From Pseudomonas sp. 8AS (lineage in GTDB: Bacteria > Pseudomonadota > Gammaproteobacteria > Pseudomonadales > Pseudomonadaceae), in contig NZ_LR733406.1 in the NCBI RefSeq assembly GCF_902506505.1, forward strand, positions 868,001-932,000: DNA of 64,000 nucleotides. The letters run 5' to 3'. The notes beneath the pieces are model-generated. The model was not told where the DNA came from. It searched no databases and worked only from the letters and a program-made list of their open reading frames with translations. Positions within the stretch are counted from its first letter, which is position 1; the number at the start of each line of letters is the position of its first letter. Below, piece after piece: positions 42,238 through 51,113 of this stretch. Position numbers and translations under genes: made by a program.

Positions 42238-42441
42238 GTGTTCAATGATCTCAGCCGCATGGGCAAGTACCTCGGGCAGGCCGCGCGCATGCTGGTGGGC
42301 ATGCCCGACTACGACACCTATGTCGAACACATGCAGGCCCAGCACCCGGACCAGCCGGTGATGAGCTACGAGGCGTTCTTCCGTGAGCGCCAGGAAGCCC
42401 GGTATGGCGGTGGCAAGGGGCGCCCGGTGCGCTGTTGCTAG
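42238..42441 (+). CDS. YbdD/YjiX family (DUF466) protein
   Basis: The 67-residue protein begins at GTG 42238 behind a near-perfect ribosome binding site AAAGGAGG. The family pattern is complete: '[48 protein letters not shown]'. In E. coli YbdD and YjiX are encoded after cstA and btsT and assist pyruvate uptake. The end '...PVRCC' carries a Cys pair at the extreme C-terminus, as is usual in the family. Confidence 0.93.
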   Translation: MFNDLSRMGKYLGQAARMLVGMPDYDTYVEHMQAQHPDQPVMSYEAFFRERQEARYGGGKGRPVRCC

Positions 42442-42460
42442 CCTGCGGGGCGTAAGCGCG

Positions 42461-42571
42461 TAGGTTGGGTTGAGGCGCGCAGCGCCGAAGCCCAACGCCA
42501 GCACGGAGCAAGCTATTGTCGGTGCCTGGCGATTCGCTCGTTGGGCTTCGCTGCGCTCGACCCAACCTACG
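42461..42571. repeat. Inverted pair of GGTTGGGTT-family repeats
   Basis: A copy at 42461-42498 (GTAGGTTGGGTTGAGGCGCG...) faces a copy at 42538-42571 (CGTTGGGCTTCGCTGCGCTC...CCAACCTACGG), separated by about 40 bases. The right-hand copy is nearly identical to the element at 12807-12840. The pair can form a long stem-loop between ybdD and yjiA and may weaken read-through into yjiA. Confidence 0.8.
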
Positions 42572-42637
42572 GCCTAACCGGCGGAAATACACCACGCGCC
42601 ACGCCAGTCGTGGCGCGCTTCGTCTTCAGGAGTCGTA

Positions 42638-43615
42638 ATGTCCCAACCCATCCCCGTCACCGTGCTCAGCGGCTTTCTCGGTGCCGGCAAGACCACCCTG
42701 CTCAAGCATCTGCTGCTGGCCGAACATGGCCTGAAACTGGCGGTGATCGAGAACGAGTACAGCGCCACGCCGATCGACGGCCAGCTGCTCGGCGGCGCGC
42801 CGGTGGAGGTCATGACCCTGGCCAACGGCTGCGTCTGCTGCTCGATCCATGTCGAACTGGAAAAGGCCCTGTACCTGCTGCTGGACAAGCTGGATGCCGG
42901 CGAACTGGCCTTCGACCGCCTGGTGATCGAGTGCACCGGCCTGGCCGACCCGGCGCCGGTGGCGCAGACCTTCTTCGCCGACGCCGAGCTGTGCGAACGC
43001 TATGTGCTGGACGGCATCCTCACCCTGGTGGATGCGGCCAACGCCGAGCGCCACCTGCAGGAAACCATCGCCCAGGCCCAGGTCGGTTTCGCCGACCGCA
43101 TTCTGCTGAGCAAGACCGACCTGGTGGATGCCGCCCACATCGAGGCGCTGAGCAGGCGCCTGCAGCGGATCAACCGCCGCGCGCCGATTCGGCGGGTCGA
43201 GCACGGGTGCATCGACCTGGCCGAGCTGCTGGATATCCGCGGCTTCAACCTCAATGCCGACATCGCCCCGGCGCCGAGCCTGCGCCCGCTGCTGCCCGCA
43301 GCGGCCGCGCCGGACCGCATCGCCACCCTGGTGCTGCAAAGCGATAAGCCGCTGGATCTGGGCCGGCTCAGCGCCTTCATGGAAAACCTGCTGGAGCAGC
43401 ACGGCAACTCGCTGCTGCGCTACAAGGGCGTGCTGAACATCGCCGACGAGGAGCGGCGCATGGTGTTTCAGGGCGTGCTGCGCCTGTACGGCTTCGACTT
43501 CGACAGCCCGTGGCAGGTGGGCGAGACGCGCGCGAGCGTGATCGTGTTCATCGGCGACAACCTGCCGGAGGACGAGATCCGCGCCGGCTTCGCCGCCGTC
43601 GAGCAGTCGGGGTGA
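42638..43615 (+). CDS. yjiA: CobW/YjiA family G3E GTPase
   Basis: The 325-residue metal-linked GTPase has the P-loop 'LSGFLGAGKTTLLKHLL' (about 9-25), the CxCC metal motif in 'LANGCVCCSIHVEL' (about 64-77), and 'SKTDLVDAAHIEAL' as NKxD-like G4. The CobW C-terminal domain starts near residue 225. COG0523 proteins deliver zinc or other metals to client proteins. YjiA is encoded near btsT in E. coli as here, but how it helps transport is unknown. GGAGTCGTA precedes the ATG. Confidence 0.93.
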   Translation: MSQPIPVTVLSGFLGAGKTTLLKHLLLAEHGLKLAVIENEYSATPIDGQLLGGAPVEVMTLANGCVCCSIHVELEKALYLLLDKLDAGELAFDRLVIECTGLADPAPVAQTFFADAELCERYVLDGILTLVDAANAERHLQETIAQAQVGFADRILLSKTDLVDAAHIEALSRRLQRINRRAPIRRVEHGCIDLAELLDIRGFNLNADIAPAPSLRPLLPAAAAPDRIATLVLQSDKPLDLGRLSAFMENLLEQHGNSLLRYKGVLNIADEERRMVFQGVLRLYGFDFDSPWQVGETRASVIVFIGDNLPEDEIRAGFAAVEQSG

Positions 43616-43631
43616 GGAAACGGCAGAAACG

Positions 43632-43659
43632 AAAAAGCCCGGCGGATGCCGGGCTTTTT
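43632..43659. terminator. Bidirectional terminator between yjiA and glyA
   Basis: A 12-bp stem AAAAAGCCCGGC / GCCGGGCTTTTT with loop GGAT lies between the convergent genes, providing a T-run in both directions. Very strong intrinsic terminator for yjiA and glyA. Confidence 0.95.
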
Positions 43660-43675
43660 CTTGTCGCGCTGGCGC

Positions 43676-44929
43676 TTAGTTGCCGTACACCGGCAGCTTG
43701 GCGCAGACGGCCTTGACTTTCTCGCGCACGGCGTCGACCACCGACTCGTCGCCCATGTTCTGCAGGATGTCGCAGATCCAGCCGGCCAGCTCGCGGCACT
43801 CGGCTTCGCCGAAACCACGGGTGGTCACGGCCGGAGTACCGATACGCAGGCCGGAGGTGACGAAAGGCGAGCGCGGGTCGTTCGGCACGCTGTTCTTGTT
43901 CACGGTGATGTAGGCGCGACCCAGGGCGGCGTCGGCGTCCTTACCGGTGATGTCCTGCTTGATCAGCGACAGCAGGAACAGGTGGTTCTGGGTGCCACCG
44001 GAAACCACGTCGAAACCGCGCTCGATGAACACCGCGGCCATGGCCTGGGCGTTCTTCACCACCTGCTGCTGGTAAGCCTTGAACTCGGGCTGCAGGGCTT
44101 CCTTGAAGCACACGGCCTTGGCGGCGATGACGTGCTCCAGCGGGCCGCCCTGGCCGCCCGGGAAGACGGCGGAGTTGAGCTTCTTCTCGATCTCTTCGTT
44201 GGCCTTGGCCAGGATCAGGCCGCCACGCGGACCGCGCAGGGTCTTGTGGGTGGTGGTGGTAACCACGTCGGCGAACGGCACCGGGTTCGGGTACACGCCG
44301 GCAGCGACCAGGCCGGCCACGTGGGCCATGTCGACGAACAGGTAGGCACCGACCTTGTCGGCGATGGCGCGGAAGCGGGCGAAGTCCAGCACCTGGGAGT
44401 AGGCGCTGAAGCCGGCGATGATCATCTTCGGCTTGTGCTCGACAGCCAGGCGCTCGACTTCGTCGTAGTCGATCAGGCCGGCGTCGGTGATGCCGTACTG
44501 CACGGCGTTGTACATCTTGCCGGAGAAGTTGACGCTGGCACCGTGGGTCAGGTGGCCACCGTGGGCCAGGCTCATGCCCAGCACGGTGTCGCCCGGCTTG
44601 ACCAGGGCCTGGAACACCGCGGCGTTGGCCTGGGAGCCGGCGTGCGGCTGGACGTTGGCGTAGTCGGCGCCGAACAGCTGCTTGGCGCGGTCGATGGCCA
44701 GCTGCTCGACGATGTCGACGTACTCGCAGCCGCCGTAGTAGCGCTTGCCCGGGTAGCCTTCGGCGTACTTGTTGGTCAGCACGCTGCCCTGGGCTTCCAT
44801 CACCGCCGGGCTGGTGTAGTTCTCCGAGGCGATCAGCTCGATGTGATGTTCCTGGCGCTGGGCTTCTTGCTCCATCGCGGCAAACAGGTCGGCGTCGAAA
44901 CGGGCGAGGGTCAAATCACGGCTGAACAT
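43676..44929 (-). CDS. glyA: Serine hydroxymethyltransferase
   Basis: The 417-residue PLP enzyme interconverts serine plus tetrahydrofolate with glycine plus 5,10-methylene-THF. Motifs: '[42 protein letters not shown]' at 33-75, and the PLP lysine in '[18 protein letters not shown]' (about 229). The start is normal for GlyA. P. aeruginosa carries several glyA copies and one lies beside morA, matching this position. It lies downstream of morA on the same strand, 140 bases away, and has its own terminator. Confidence 0.97.
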   Translation of the reverse strand: MFSRDLTLARFDADLFAAMEQEAQRQEHHIELIASENYTSPAVMEAQGSVLTNKYAEGYPGKRYYGGCEYVDIVEQLAIDRAKQLFGADYANVQPHAGSQANAAVFQALVKPGDTVLGMSLAHGGHLTHGASVNFSGKMYNAVQYGITDAGLIDYDEVERLAVEHKPKMIIAGFSAYSQVLDFARFRAIADKVGAYLFVDMAHVAGLVAAGVYPNPVPFADVVTTTTHKTLRGPRGGLILAKANEEIEKKLNSAVFPGGQGGPLEHVIAAKAVCFKEALQPEFKAYQQQVVKNAQAMAAVFIERGFDVVSGGTQNHLFLLSLIKQDITGKDADAALGRAYITVNKNSVPNDPRSPFVTSGLRIGTPAVTTRGFGEAECRELAGWICDILQNMGDESVVDAVREKVKAVCAKLPVYGN

Positions 44930-45069
44930 GGCGGTCCTCTGCGGAGCGGTGCGGGAAAAAGGTGCGCATTCTAACCCATACGCCTGGTACTGGCATATGA
45001 AAGGCAGTCATGTGGCGGACAAGTGGCGTTCACCCGGGCCTGCAGGCCACGCCGCGCCGGCTTCGCCGC

Positions 45070-48000
45070 CTAGTTGAGGACGAACAGCGCGGCGCCGCTG
45101 AACTGGGCGGCGAACTGGCTGGCCTGCATGGGTTTGCCGAACAGGTAGCCCTGCACCTCGTCGCAGCCGTGCTCGCGCAGGAAGTCGAGCTGGGCCTGGG
45201 TTTCCACGCCTTCGGCGATCACCGCCAGGCCCAGGCTGTGGGCCATGGCGATGATGGCGCGGGCGATCTGGCCATCGCGCTCGCCCTCGGGCAGGCCGTC
45301 GACGAAGCTGCGGTCGATCTTCAGCACGTCGATGGGGAACTGCTTGAGGTAGTTGAGCGAGGAGTAGCCGGTGCCGAAGTCGTCCACCGCGATGCACAGG
45401 CCGAGCTTCTTCAGGCTGACGAGGATCTGCAGGGTTTCGTCGACGTCGCGCATCAGGATGCTTTCGGTCAGTTCCAGCTCCAGACAGGCCGGCGGCACGC
45501 CGCTTTCGGCCAGCATGCGCGAGATGCGCGCGCCCAGCTGGCCGTCGGCGAACTGGCGGGCCGACAGGTTGACCGAGACCTTCGGCACCCGCACCTTGGC
45601 CGCGTGCCAGGCCTTGAGCTGGCGGCAGGCCTCCTCGATCACCCAGTCGCCGACCTGCACCACCAGGCCGAGCTCTTCCAGCACCGGAATGAACTCGCCC
45701 GGTGCCACCAGGCCGCGCTGCGGGTGCCGCCAGCGCAGCAGCGCCTCGACCCCGGTCAGGCGCTTGCCGTCGCCGCTGAACTGCGGCTGGTAGTACAGGC
45801 TGAACTGGTCCTGCTCGAGGGCATGGCGCAGGTCGCTCTCCAGCTCCAGGCGCTGCAGGGCGGTGGCGTTCATGTCCGCCTGGTAGAACTGGAAGTTGTT
45901 CTTGCCGCGTTCCTTGGCGTGGTACATGGCAGTGTCGGCGTTCTTCATCAGCTGACTCAGTTCGTCGCCGTCCTGTGGGGCCAGGGCGATGCCGATGCTG
46001 GCGGTGACGAAGAACTCGCGACCCTGCAGGGCGAACGGCCTGGCCAGGCTGGCGAGAATCTGCTCGGCCACGTGGATGGCCCGGTTCATTGCCCCCTCGC
46101 GGCTGTCGCGCGGCTGCAGCAGCAGGGTGAACTCGTCGCCGCCCATGCGCGCCACGGTGTCGTCCTCGTTGACGCAGGCGGCCAGGCGCACGGCCACGTC
46201 CTTGAGCATGCGGTCGCCGGCGGCGTGGCCGAGGGAGTCGTTGATCGGCTTGAAGCGGTCGAGGTCGAGGAACATCAGCACCACCCACTCCTCGTGCCGC
46301 TCGGCGTGCTGCAGGGCCGTGTGCAGGCGGTCCTGGAACAGGGTGCGGTTGGGCAGCAGGGTCAGGGCGTCGTAGTAGGCCAGGCGGTGGATGCGCTGCT
46401 CGCTGGCCTTGCGCTCGCTGATGTCGTTGAAGAAGCACACGTAGCTGACCAGGTCGCCCTCGTCGTCCTGCACCGCGGTGATGCCGACCCAGGCCGGGTA
46501 CTGCTCGCCGTGCTTGCGCTTGAGCCACAGCTCGCCTTCCCAGCTGCCCTTCTGGTTGAGTTGGTTGAGGATATAGGTGAGCTGGCCGGCCTGCTGGCGA
46601 TCGGCGGTGAGCATGTTGGGCAACTGGTCGAGCACTTCCTCGGTGGCAAAGCCGCTGATGCGCTGGAAGGTCTCGTTGGTGCGCACTATGTAGCCGGCCG
46701 GGTCGGTGACCATGATCGCCGCCGTGGAGTGCTCGAATACCGTGGCAGCCATGCGCAGGTCGCGCTCGGCGCGGCGCTGCTGGCTGATGTCGCGGACAAC
46801 GCTGAGCACGCCTTCGAAGTGGTTTTGTTCGTCCCACATCAGCATTGGACGCATTTCCACGGTGATCTTGCGTCCGTCGGCGCGTAGGCAGTCGAATATG
46901 AAGGTGCTGCTGTTCAGGCGTGCCTGCAACTGGTTCAGACGCTGCTGGCTGCCACGCGCCATGCGGGCCTCGGCTAGCAGGCTTTCCAGACTGTCCAGCT
47001 GGTGTGGGCTGGTCACCGTGCTGAGCAGGCCATGCTCCAGCATCCATTCCGGGCTGTAGCCGAAGATGGTGTGGACCGAGGGGCTGACATAGTTGCGCTG
47101 CAGGTTGCTGTCGGTCGAGAGGATCAGGTCACTGATGCTTTCCGCCAGCAGGCGGTAGCGCCGCTCGCTTTCGCTGAGGCTGGCCTTGGACGTGATCTCC
47201 AGAGTGATGTCCTTGGCCACGCCGATCAGGCGGCTGACCCGGCCTTGTGGGTCGCGGCTGAGGGCGTGCTCGCGCACGTCGAACCAGTGCCAGTTGCCGT
47301 CGCGGTGGCGCCAGCGTAGCTGGAACTGCAGCTGCTGGCCCTTGCCGACCACCTTCTGCAGATTGCGCACGCGCTGGTACAGCTCGACATCGTCGGGGTG
47401 GAGGATCTTCTCCCACAGCTTGTCGCCCAGCTGGCGCAGCTCGTCCTTGCTGTAGCCCAGGTCCGGACCCAGGCGGTTGTTGCTGAACAGTACGCGCTGG
47501 TTGCTCATGTCGTGCACGTAGAGGGTGTCCGGCACCGCGCGCAGCACCTCGGACCAGAAGCGCTCGCGCTCCACCAGCGACAGCTCGACGCGCTTGCGGC
47601 TGGTAATGTCGTGCACGCTGAGGGTCACCGCACTCAGATCCGCCTCGCGCTTGGGCAGCTGCAGGGTCAGCCACAGGTAGCGTTCGTGGCCGTGCGGAGT
47701 GCGCATGCGGCTTTCGATCATCATGTTCTGGTCGCCGTCGAGCAGCGCGGCCACCAGGGCGTAGCGCGAGCCGCCGGGGCGCAGCGGCCGGCTGCCGACC
47801 AGGTGCTCCCAGGCCTGCTGGGGCGTGTCGACGCCGAGCAGGTCCATGGCCACCCGGTTCATTTCGGTCAGGCGCGTCCGGCGCAGCATCTGCTGGCCCA
47901 GTTCGGGGTGCTGCTGCAGCCAGTCCGGCAGCTGGCTGCTGTGGCGCAGGCCCTGTTCGGCGAGGAAGTCCTTCAGCCCGCGCAGGTCGATCACGCACAG

Positions 48001-49281
48001 GGCGACGCCGCTGCCCTCGAAGATGTCCTGGTAGCGTCGGCGGGTGTCCTGCAGCACTTCCATGGCCTTGTGCTGCTCGGTGATGTCGCGCAGCACCCAG
48101 ACCCGACCGCCAGGCTGGTTGTGGCTGACCAGGGCGTGGCTGGTCACCGCGTACAGGCGCTTGTGCCCGTCCTGGAGAATTTCCACCGGCTGCGCCTGGG
48201 CCTGGGCCGGGCTGTCCAGCCAGGGGCCGAGGGCCGGCAGCAGCTTGAGCAGGTGCAGCCTGTGCGCGGCGGTGCTGCTCAGGCCGAACATCTGCTCGGC
48301 GCGCGGGTTGAGGTAGCTGATCAGGCCGTCGGCCTGGGTCACCAGCACCCGCTCCTCGATGACGCCGAGGGCGGCGATGGCATCGTCCAGCGAGCGCCGC
48401 GACAGGGCGTGGGATTCGCGCAGGCTGCGTTGCTCGCGCAGCAGGCCGAACAGGGCGAGCAGGGCCAGGGCGGCGCAGAGGATGAACAGCAGCAGCTTGC
48501 CGGCCTGCGGCGGCAGCAGTTCGGCGCGCACCCGGTTGGCATCGAACAGCGCATGCAGTTGCCAGTCGCTGGCTGCCACCGGCAGTTGCAGGATGCTCTG
48601 GCGCCGTTCGGCGGCGCTCAGCTCGCGGGTGCTCAGGGCCGGTGCGGGCGGCTGGCGCAGGATCACCGCGCCGCTGCGGCTGTCCTGCAGCAGCCAGGCC
48701 TGGGGCGAGCGGCTGCCCGGCAGCCAGTTGCGCAGCGCCGCCGGGTGCAGGCGCAGGAGCCAGCCGGCATTGCCCTGCGGCCTGCGGAGGACCACGTACA
48801 GCAGGCCCTGTTCGCGCGGGCCGAAGGCGAAATGGTAGGGCTGGTGCGGGGCGCGGCTCAGTTGCCGGAGCAGTTCGGCATCTTCGGCGGACGGCGCGCT
48901 GTCGCCCTGGATCTGCCCCGCTTCGTCGAGCCAGGCCAGGCTGTGCAGGGCCGGGTACAGGCCGCGCAGGCTGCCGAGCAGGCTGGTCAGTTCGCTGCCG
49001 GCCAGCGGCTGCGGGGCGTTCAGCTGCAGGAACGCCTGGCCGGCTTCGGCCTTGAGCCTCATCGCCAGGCCCAGGTGCTCGGCCAGTTGCGTGCTGTGCG
49101 CCAGGCTGCGCTGGCGCAGGCTGTCTTCCTGTTGCTGGAATTCCTGCTGCAGCTGCCACAGCAGCAGGCCCAGCATCAGCGCCACCAGCAGCGCCAGGGC
49201 ACCCTTCAGTGAGCCGCGCGAGGGGCTGGCGAACGGGTCACCCGGGGAGCGGCTTGAGCGGTGGGAGGGCGGTTTAGGCAC
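45070..49281 (-). CDS. morA: MorA-like PAS/GGDEF/EAL c-di-GMP enzyme
   Basis: I place the start at GTG 49281 ('PKPPSHRSSRSPGDPF'), because AGCAGGA precedes it; 1403 residues, near the length I recall for P. aeruginosa MorA. Two membrane helices (about 30-48 and 262-285) enclose a periplasmic domain. About five PAS domains follow (near 300, 410, 560, 705, 842). The diguanylate cyclase domain has intact 'MGGDEFTLLL' (about 1045). The EAL domain has 'GVEALLRWRHP', 'VNLSARQF', 'AVDDFGTGYSSLNYL', 'IAEGVETQ' and 'VQGYLFGKP', also intact. Both activities are possible. MorA controls motility and biofilm timing. Confidence 0.93.
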   Translation of the reverse strand: MPKPPSHRSSRSPGDPFASPSRGSLKGALALLVALMLGLLLWQLQQEFQQQEDSLRQRSLAHSTQLAEHLGLAMRLKAEAGQAFLQLNAPQPLAGSELTSLLGSLRGLYPALHSLAWLDEAGQIQGDSAPSAEDAELLRQLSRAPHQPYHFAFGPREQGLLYVVLRRPQGNAGWLLRLHPAALRNWLPGSRSPQAWLLQDSRSGAVILRQPPAPALSTRELSAAERRQSILQLPVAASDWQLHALFDANRVRAELLPPQAGKLLLFILCAALALLALFGLLREQRSLRESHALSRRSLDDAIAALGVIEERVLVTQADGLISYLNPRAEQMFGLSSTAAHRLHLLKLLPALGPWLDSPAQAQAQPVEILQDGHKRLYAVTSHALVSHNQPGGRVWVLRDITEQHKAMEVLQDTRRRYQDIFEGSGVALCVIDLRGLKDFLAEQGLRHSSQLPDWLQQHPELGQQMLRRTRLTEMNRVAMDLLGVDTPQQAWEHLVGSRPLRPGGSRYALVAALLDGDQNMMIESRMRTPHGHERYLWLTLQLPKREADLSAVTLSVHDITSRKRVELSLVERERFWSEVLRAVPDTLYVHDMSNQRVLFSNNRLGPDLGYSKDELRQLGDKLWEKILHPDDVELYQRVRNLQKVVGKGQQLQFQLRWRHRDGNWHWFDVREHALSRDPQGRVSRLIGVAKDITLEITSKASLSESERRYRLLAESISDLILSTDSNLQRNYVSPSVHTIFGYSPEWMLEHGLLSTVTSPHQLDSLESLLAEARMARGSQQRLNQLQARLNSSTFIFDCLRADGRKITVEMRPMLMWDEQNHFEGVLSVVRDISQQRRAERDLRMAATVFEHSTAAIMVTDPAGYIVRTNETFQRISGFATEEVLDQLPNMLTADRQQAGQLTYILNQLNQKGSWEGELWLKRKHGEQYPAWVGITAVQDDEGDLVSYVCFFNDISERKASEQRIHRLAYYDALTLLPNRTLFQDRLHTALQHAERHEEWVVLMFLDLDRFKPINDSLGHAAGDRMLKDVAVRLAACVNEDDTVARMGGDEFTLLLQPRDSREGAMNRAIHVAEQILASLARPFALQGREFFVTASIGIALAPQDGDELSQLMKNADTAMYHAKERGKNNFQFYQADMNATALQRLELESDLRHALEQDQFSLYYQPQFSGDGKRLTGVEALLRWRHPQRGLVAPGEFIPVLEELGLVVQVGDWVIEEACRQLKAWHAAKVRVPKVSVNLSARQFADGQLGARISRMLAESGVPPACLELELTESILMRDVDETLQILVSLKKLGLCIAVDDFGTGYSSLNYLKQFPIDVLKIDRSFVDGLPEGERDGQIARAIIAMAHSLGLAVIAEGVETQAQLDFLREHGCDEVQGYLFGKPMQASQFAAQFSGAALFVLN

Positions 49282-49552
49282 GCAAACAATCCTGCTGATA
49301 CTACTGCCTGTCTGCGGACTGTAAGCCAGGCAATCACAACCCCCTAGCATGCCTTGATACCAGGCAAAGTGCCATTGCAGCCCGTCGCGGCACTTTGCCC
49401 GCTCTGACGCCTCCGGGCGTCACCGCCGTGCGGGCGAATGCCCACATCCGCGGCGTGGTCTGGCCGTTGTCACCCGGATCGTGTCGGCGGCAGGGCTGCA
49501 CCAGGCTGGGCTAGGCGGTCCTGCGCGGGGTGCCGGGGCGCCCACCTGAAAT

Positions 49553-49580
49553 GCCAAGGCCACCCGCAGGTGGCCTTGGC
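49553..49580. terminator. Stem-loop downstream of the DUF2860 gene
   Basis: A perfect 12-bp stem GCCAAGGCCACC / GGTGGCCTTGGC with a 4-base loop lies 17 bases after the DUF2860 stop. The T content after it on the minus strand is low (ATTTC), so termination strength is uncertain. Confidence 0.65.
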
Positions 49581-49597
49581 GCTTGTGCCTAGGGCGT

Positions 49598-50602
49598 TTA
49601 GAAACTGTACATCATGCCCAGGCTGATACTGCCGATGCTGGTGTCGTAGAAGTCGATGTTGCTGTCTTCCTCGCCATAGCTGATGGCGCCGCGAGCGCGC
49701 CAGTTCTGCAGGCCGAAGGGTTCCTTGTAGGAGGCTCCCAGCGACACGCCCATGCGGTCGACGTCGGCGGTCTCGCCATAGATGGGGTTTTCATCGTCGC
49801 TTTCCAACGTGCCGGCCACCAGATTGACCACCAGCTCCCAGTTCTGCAGGCCGGTGTAGGCATAGTTCAGCTCGGCCTGGTAACCGTCCATGGCCATGGC
49901 GTCGCCGTCCAGGTCATGCTCGACCCCGGAAATGCTGGGGGTGATGAGGTGATCGCTGGAAGGTTGCCAGACGTAGGCGAGCTTGAGCGTGTTGAGATCG
50001 CCCTCGCGGTCGAGCAGGTCTTGCTCGCCCGGGGACAGGCCGAGGAAGGTGCCGCTCAGTTCGTCGTCCAGTTCGATGGAGCGTGCGGTGTAGATGATCT
50101 CCAGGCCGCTGCCGAAGATGTGTTCCCAGCCCAGGCGCCCGCCTCCGCTCGAGACATCGGTTTCCTGGCGGTCGGCGCCTATCAGGTAGGGGTCTTCCCA
50201 GGTTTCCACCGGGGTCGAGGCGATGGCGCTGACGACCAGATTGCCGGCGCCACCGATGCCCTGGCGCACGCCGATGCCGAAGGTGCTGTCCTGGGTCAGG
50301 AAGTCTTCCAGTTCGGTGCCGCCGAAGATCTGCGTACGGCTCTCGGCGAAGGTGTAGTTGAGGCCGAAGTCCAGCAGCAGCCTGCCATAGTCCGTGCTGT
50401 CTGGGCCGTCGGTGAGGGAGTCGATGCGTTCGTCGGCCACCTCGGTGCCGCCGACGGTGGCGATCATGTTGGTTTCCCGGGAGCTGCTGGCGCCGCCGAC
50501 GAAGGCGAATCCGGAAAAGCCGCTTTCCTGTGGAATGCGGTCAAAGGCCTGGGCCGAGAGGGCCGCCGCCGAGACGAGGATGGCGAGAAGGGATCTTTTC
50601 AT
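49598..50602 (-). CDS. DUF2860 outer membrane beta-barrel protein
   Basis: The 334-residue protein has a Sec signal peptide (MKRSLLAILVSAAALSAQA), then 'QESGFSGFAFVGGASSSRETNM', the DUF2860 start. Alternating-polarity strands continue throughout and the protein ends in '...ISLGMMYSF', with the C-terminal Phe typical of outer membrane proteins. The many acidic residues and loops rich in D/E suggest calcium or cation contacts. Function unknown; transport or surface exposure is possible. GAGGAG precedes ATG 50602. Confidence 0.85.
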   Translation of the reverse strand: MKRSLLAILVSAAALSAQAFDRIPQESGFSGFAFVGGASSSRETNMIATVGGTEVADERIDSLTDGPDSTDYGRLLLDFGLNYTFAESRTQIFGGTELEDFLTQDSTFGIGVRQGIGGAGNLVVSAIASTPVETWEDPYLIGADRQETDVSSGGGRLGWEHIFGSGLEIIYTARSIELDDELSGTFLGLSPGEQDLLDREGDLNTLKLAYVWQPSSDHLITPSISGVEHDLDGDAMAMDGYQAELNYAYTGLQNWELVVNLVAGTLESDDENPIYGETADVDRMGVSLGASYKEPFGLQNWRARGAISYGEEDSNIDFYDTSIGSISLGMMYSF

Positions 50603-51113
50603 GGGGGGCTCCTCATGGTGACTCTATGCGGACCGGTCGCACTCGCTGCAGGGCGAGAGTGCTCTCGGTGTTGCATGCCGAAGCGCACGGCTGAGCTATC
50701 GACGTGACGGCATCGCGAGTCGGCAAGCAAGCGGCGGGCACGCGTCCGGCGCTTCGCAGGAAGTAAAGCCTGCGCCGTGGGCTTGGCAAGTCGCATGCGT
50801 GCGGCAGGGGCATTCATTCGCTGCCGACGGTCGGGTGTTGGTTCTTGCTCGGGGCGCAGGAACGATCCACTTGTCTCGGGGGACTTCCTGCATGGTCCGC
50901 GGGGCGAGGGGCGAGAAGGCATCCTCGGCGGGGCGCGGGCCTGCTGCTTCCAGGATGGCCTCAGGCCGAGTTCTCAGGATGGGACTATGGGCGTTTCTTG
51001 CGGCCCAATAAGCGGCCCGGAGCTAAGCCAGCCCAAACGCTGCTAATAGAGCTAGTAACGGTAGCTGGCATATACTTCGCGTCATTTTTACATTCTCGAG
51101 TGAGGTCCTCATT
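50603..51113. other. Gene-free region between the DUF2860 gene and ettA
   Basis: About 510 bases with no convincing gene; reading frames here lack ribosome binding sites and familiar sequence. The right end holds a -10-like TATACT (51071-51076), probably for ettA, with a poor -35. No repeat family or tRNA was recognised. A small leader or sRNA cannot be excluded. Confidence 0.5.

Noticed and set aside
49351..49370. ANR box near GCCTTGATACCAGGCAA
   Set aside because: Only the left half-site TTGAT fits; GGCAA differs from ATCAA at two positions and the position relative to morA makes little sense.
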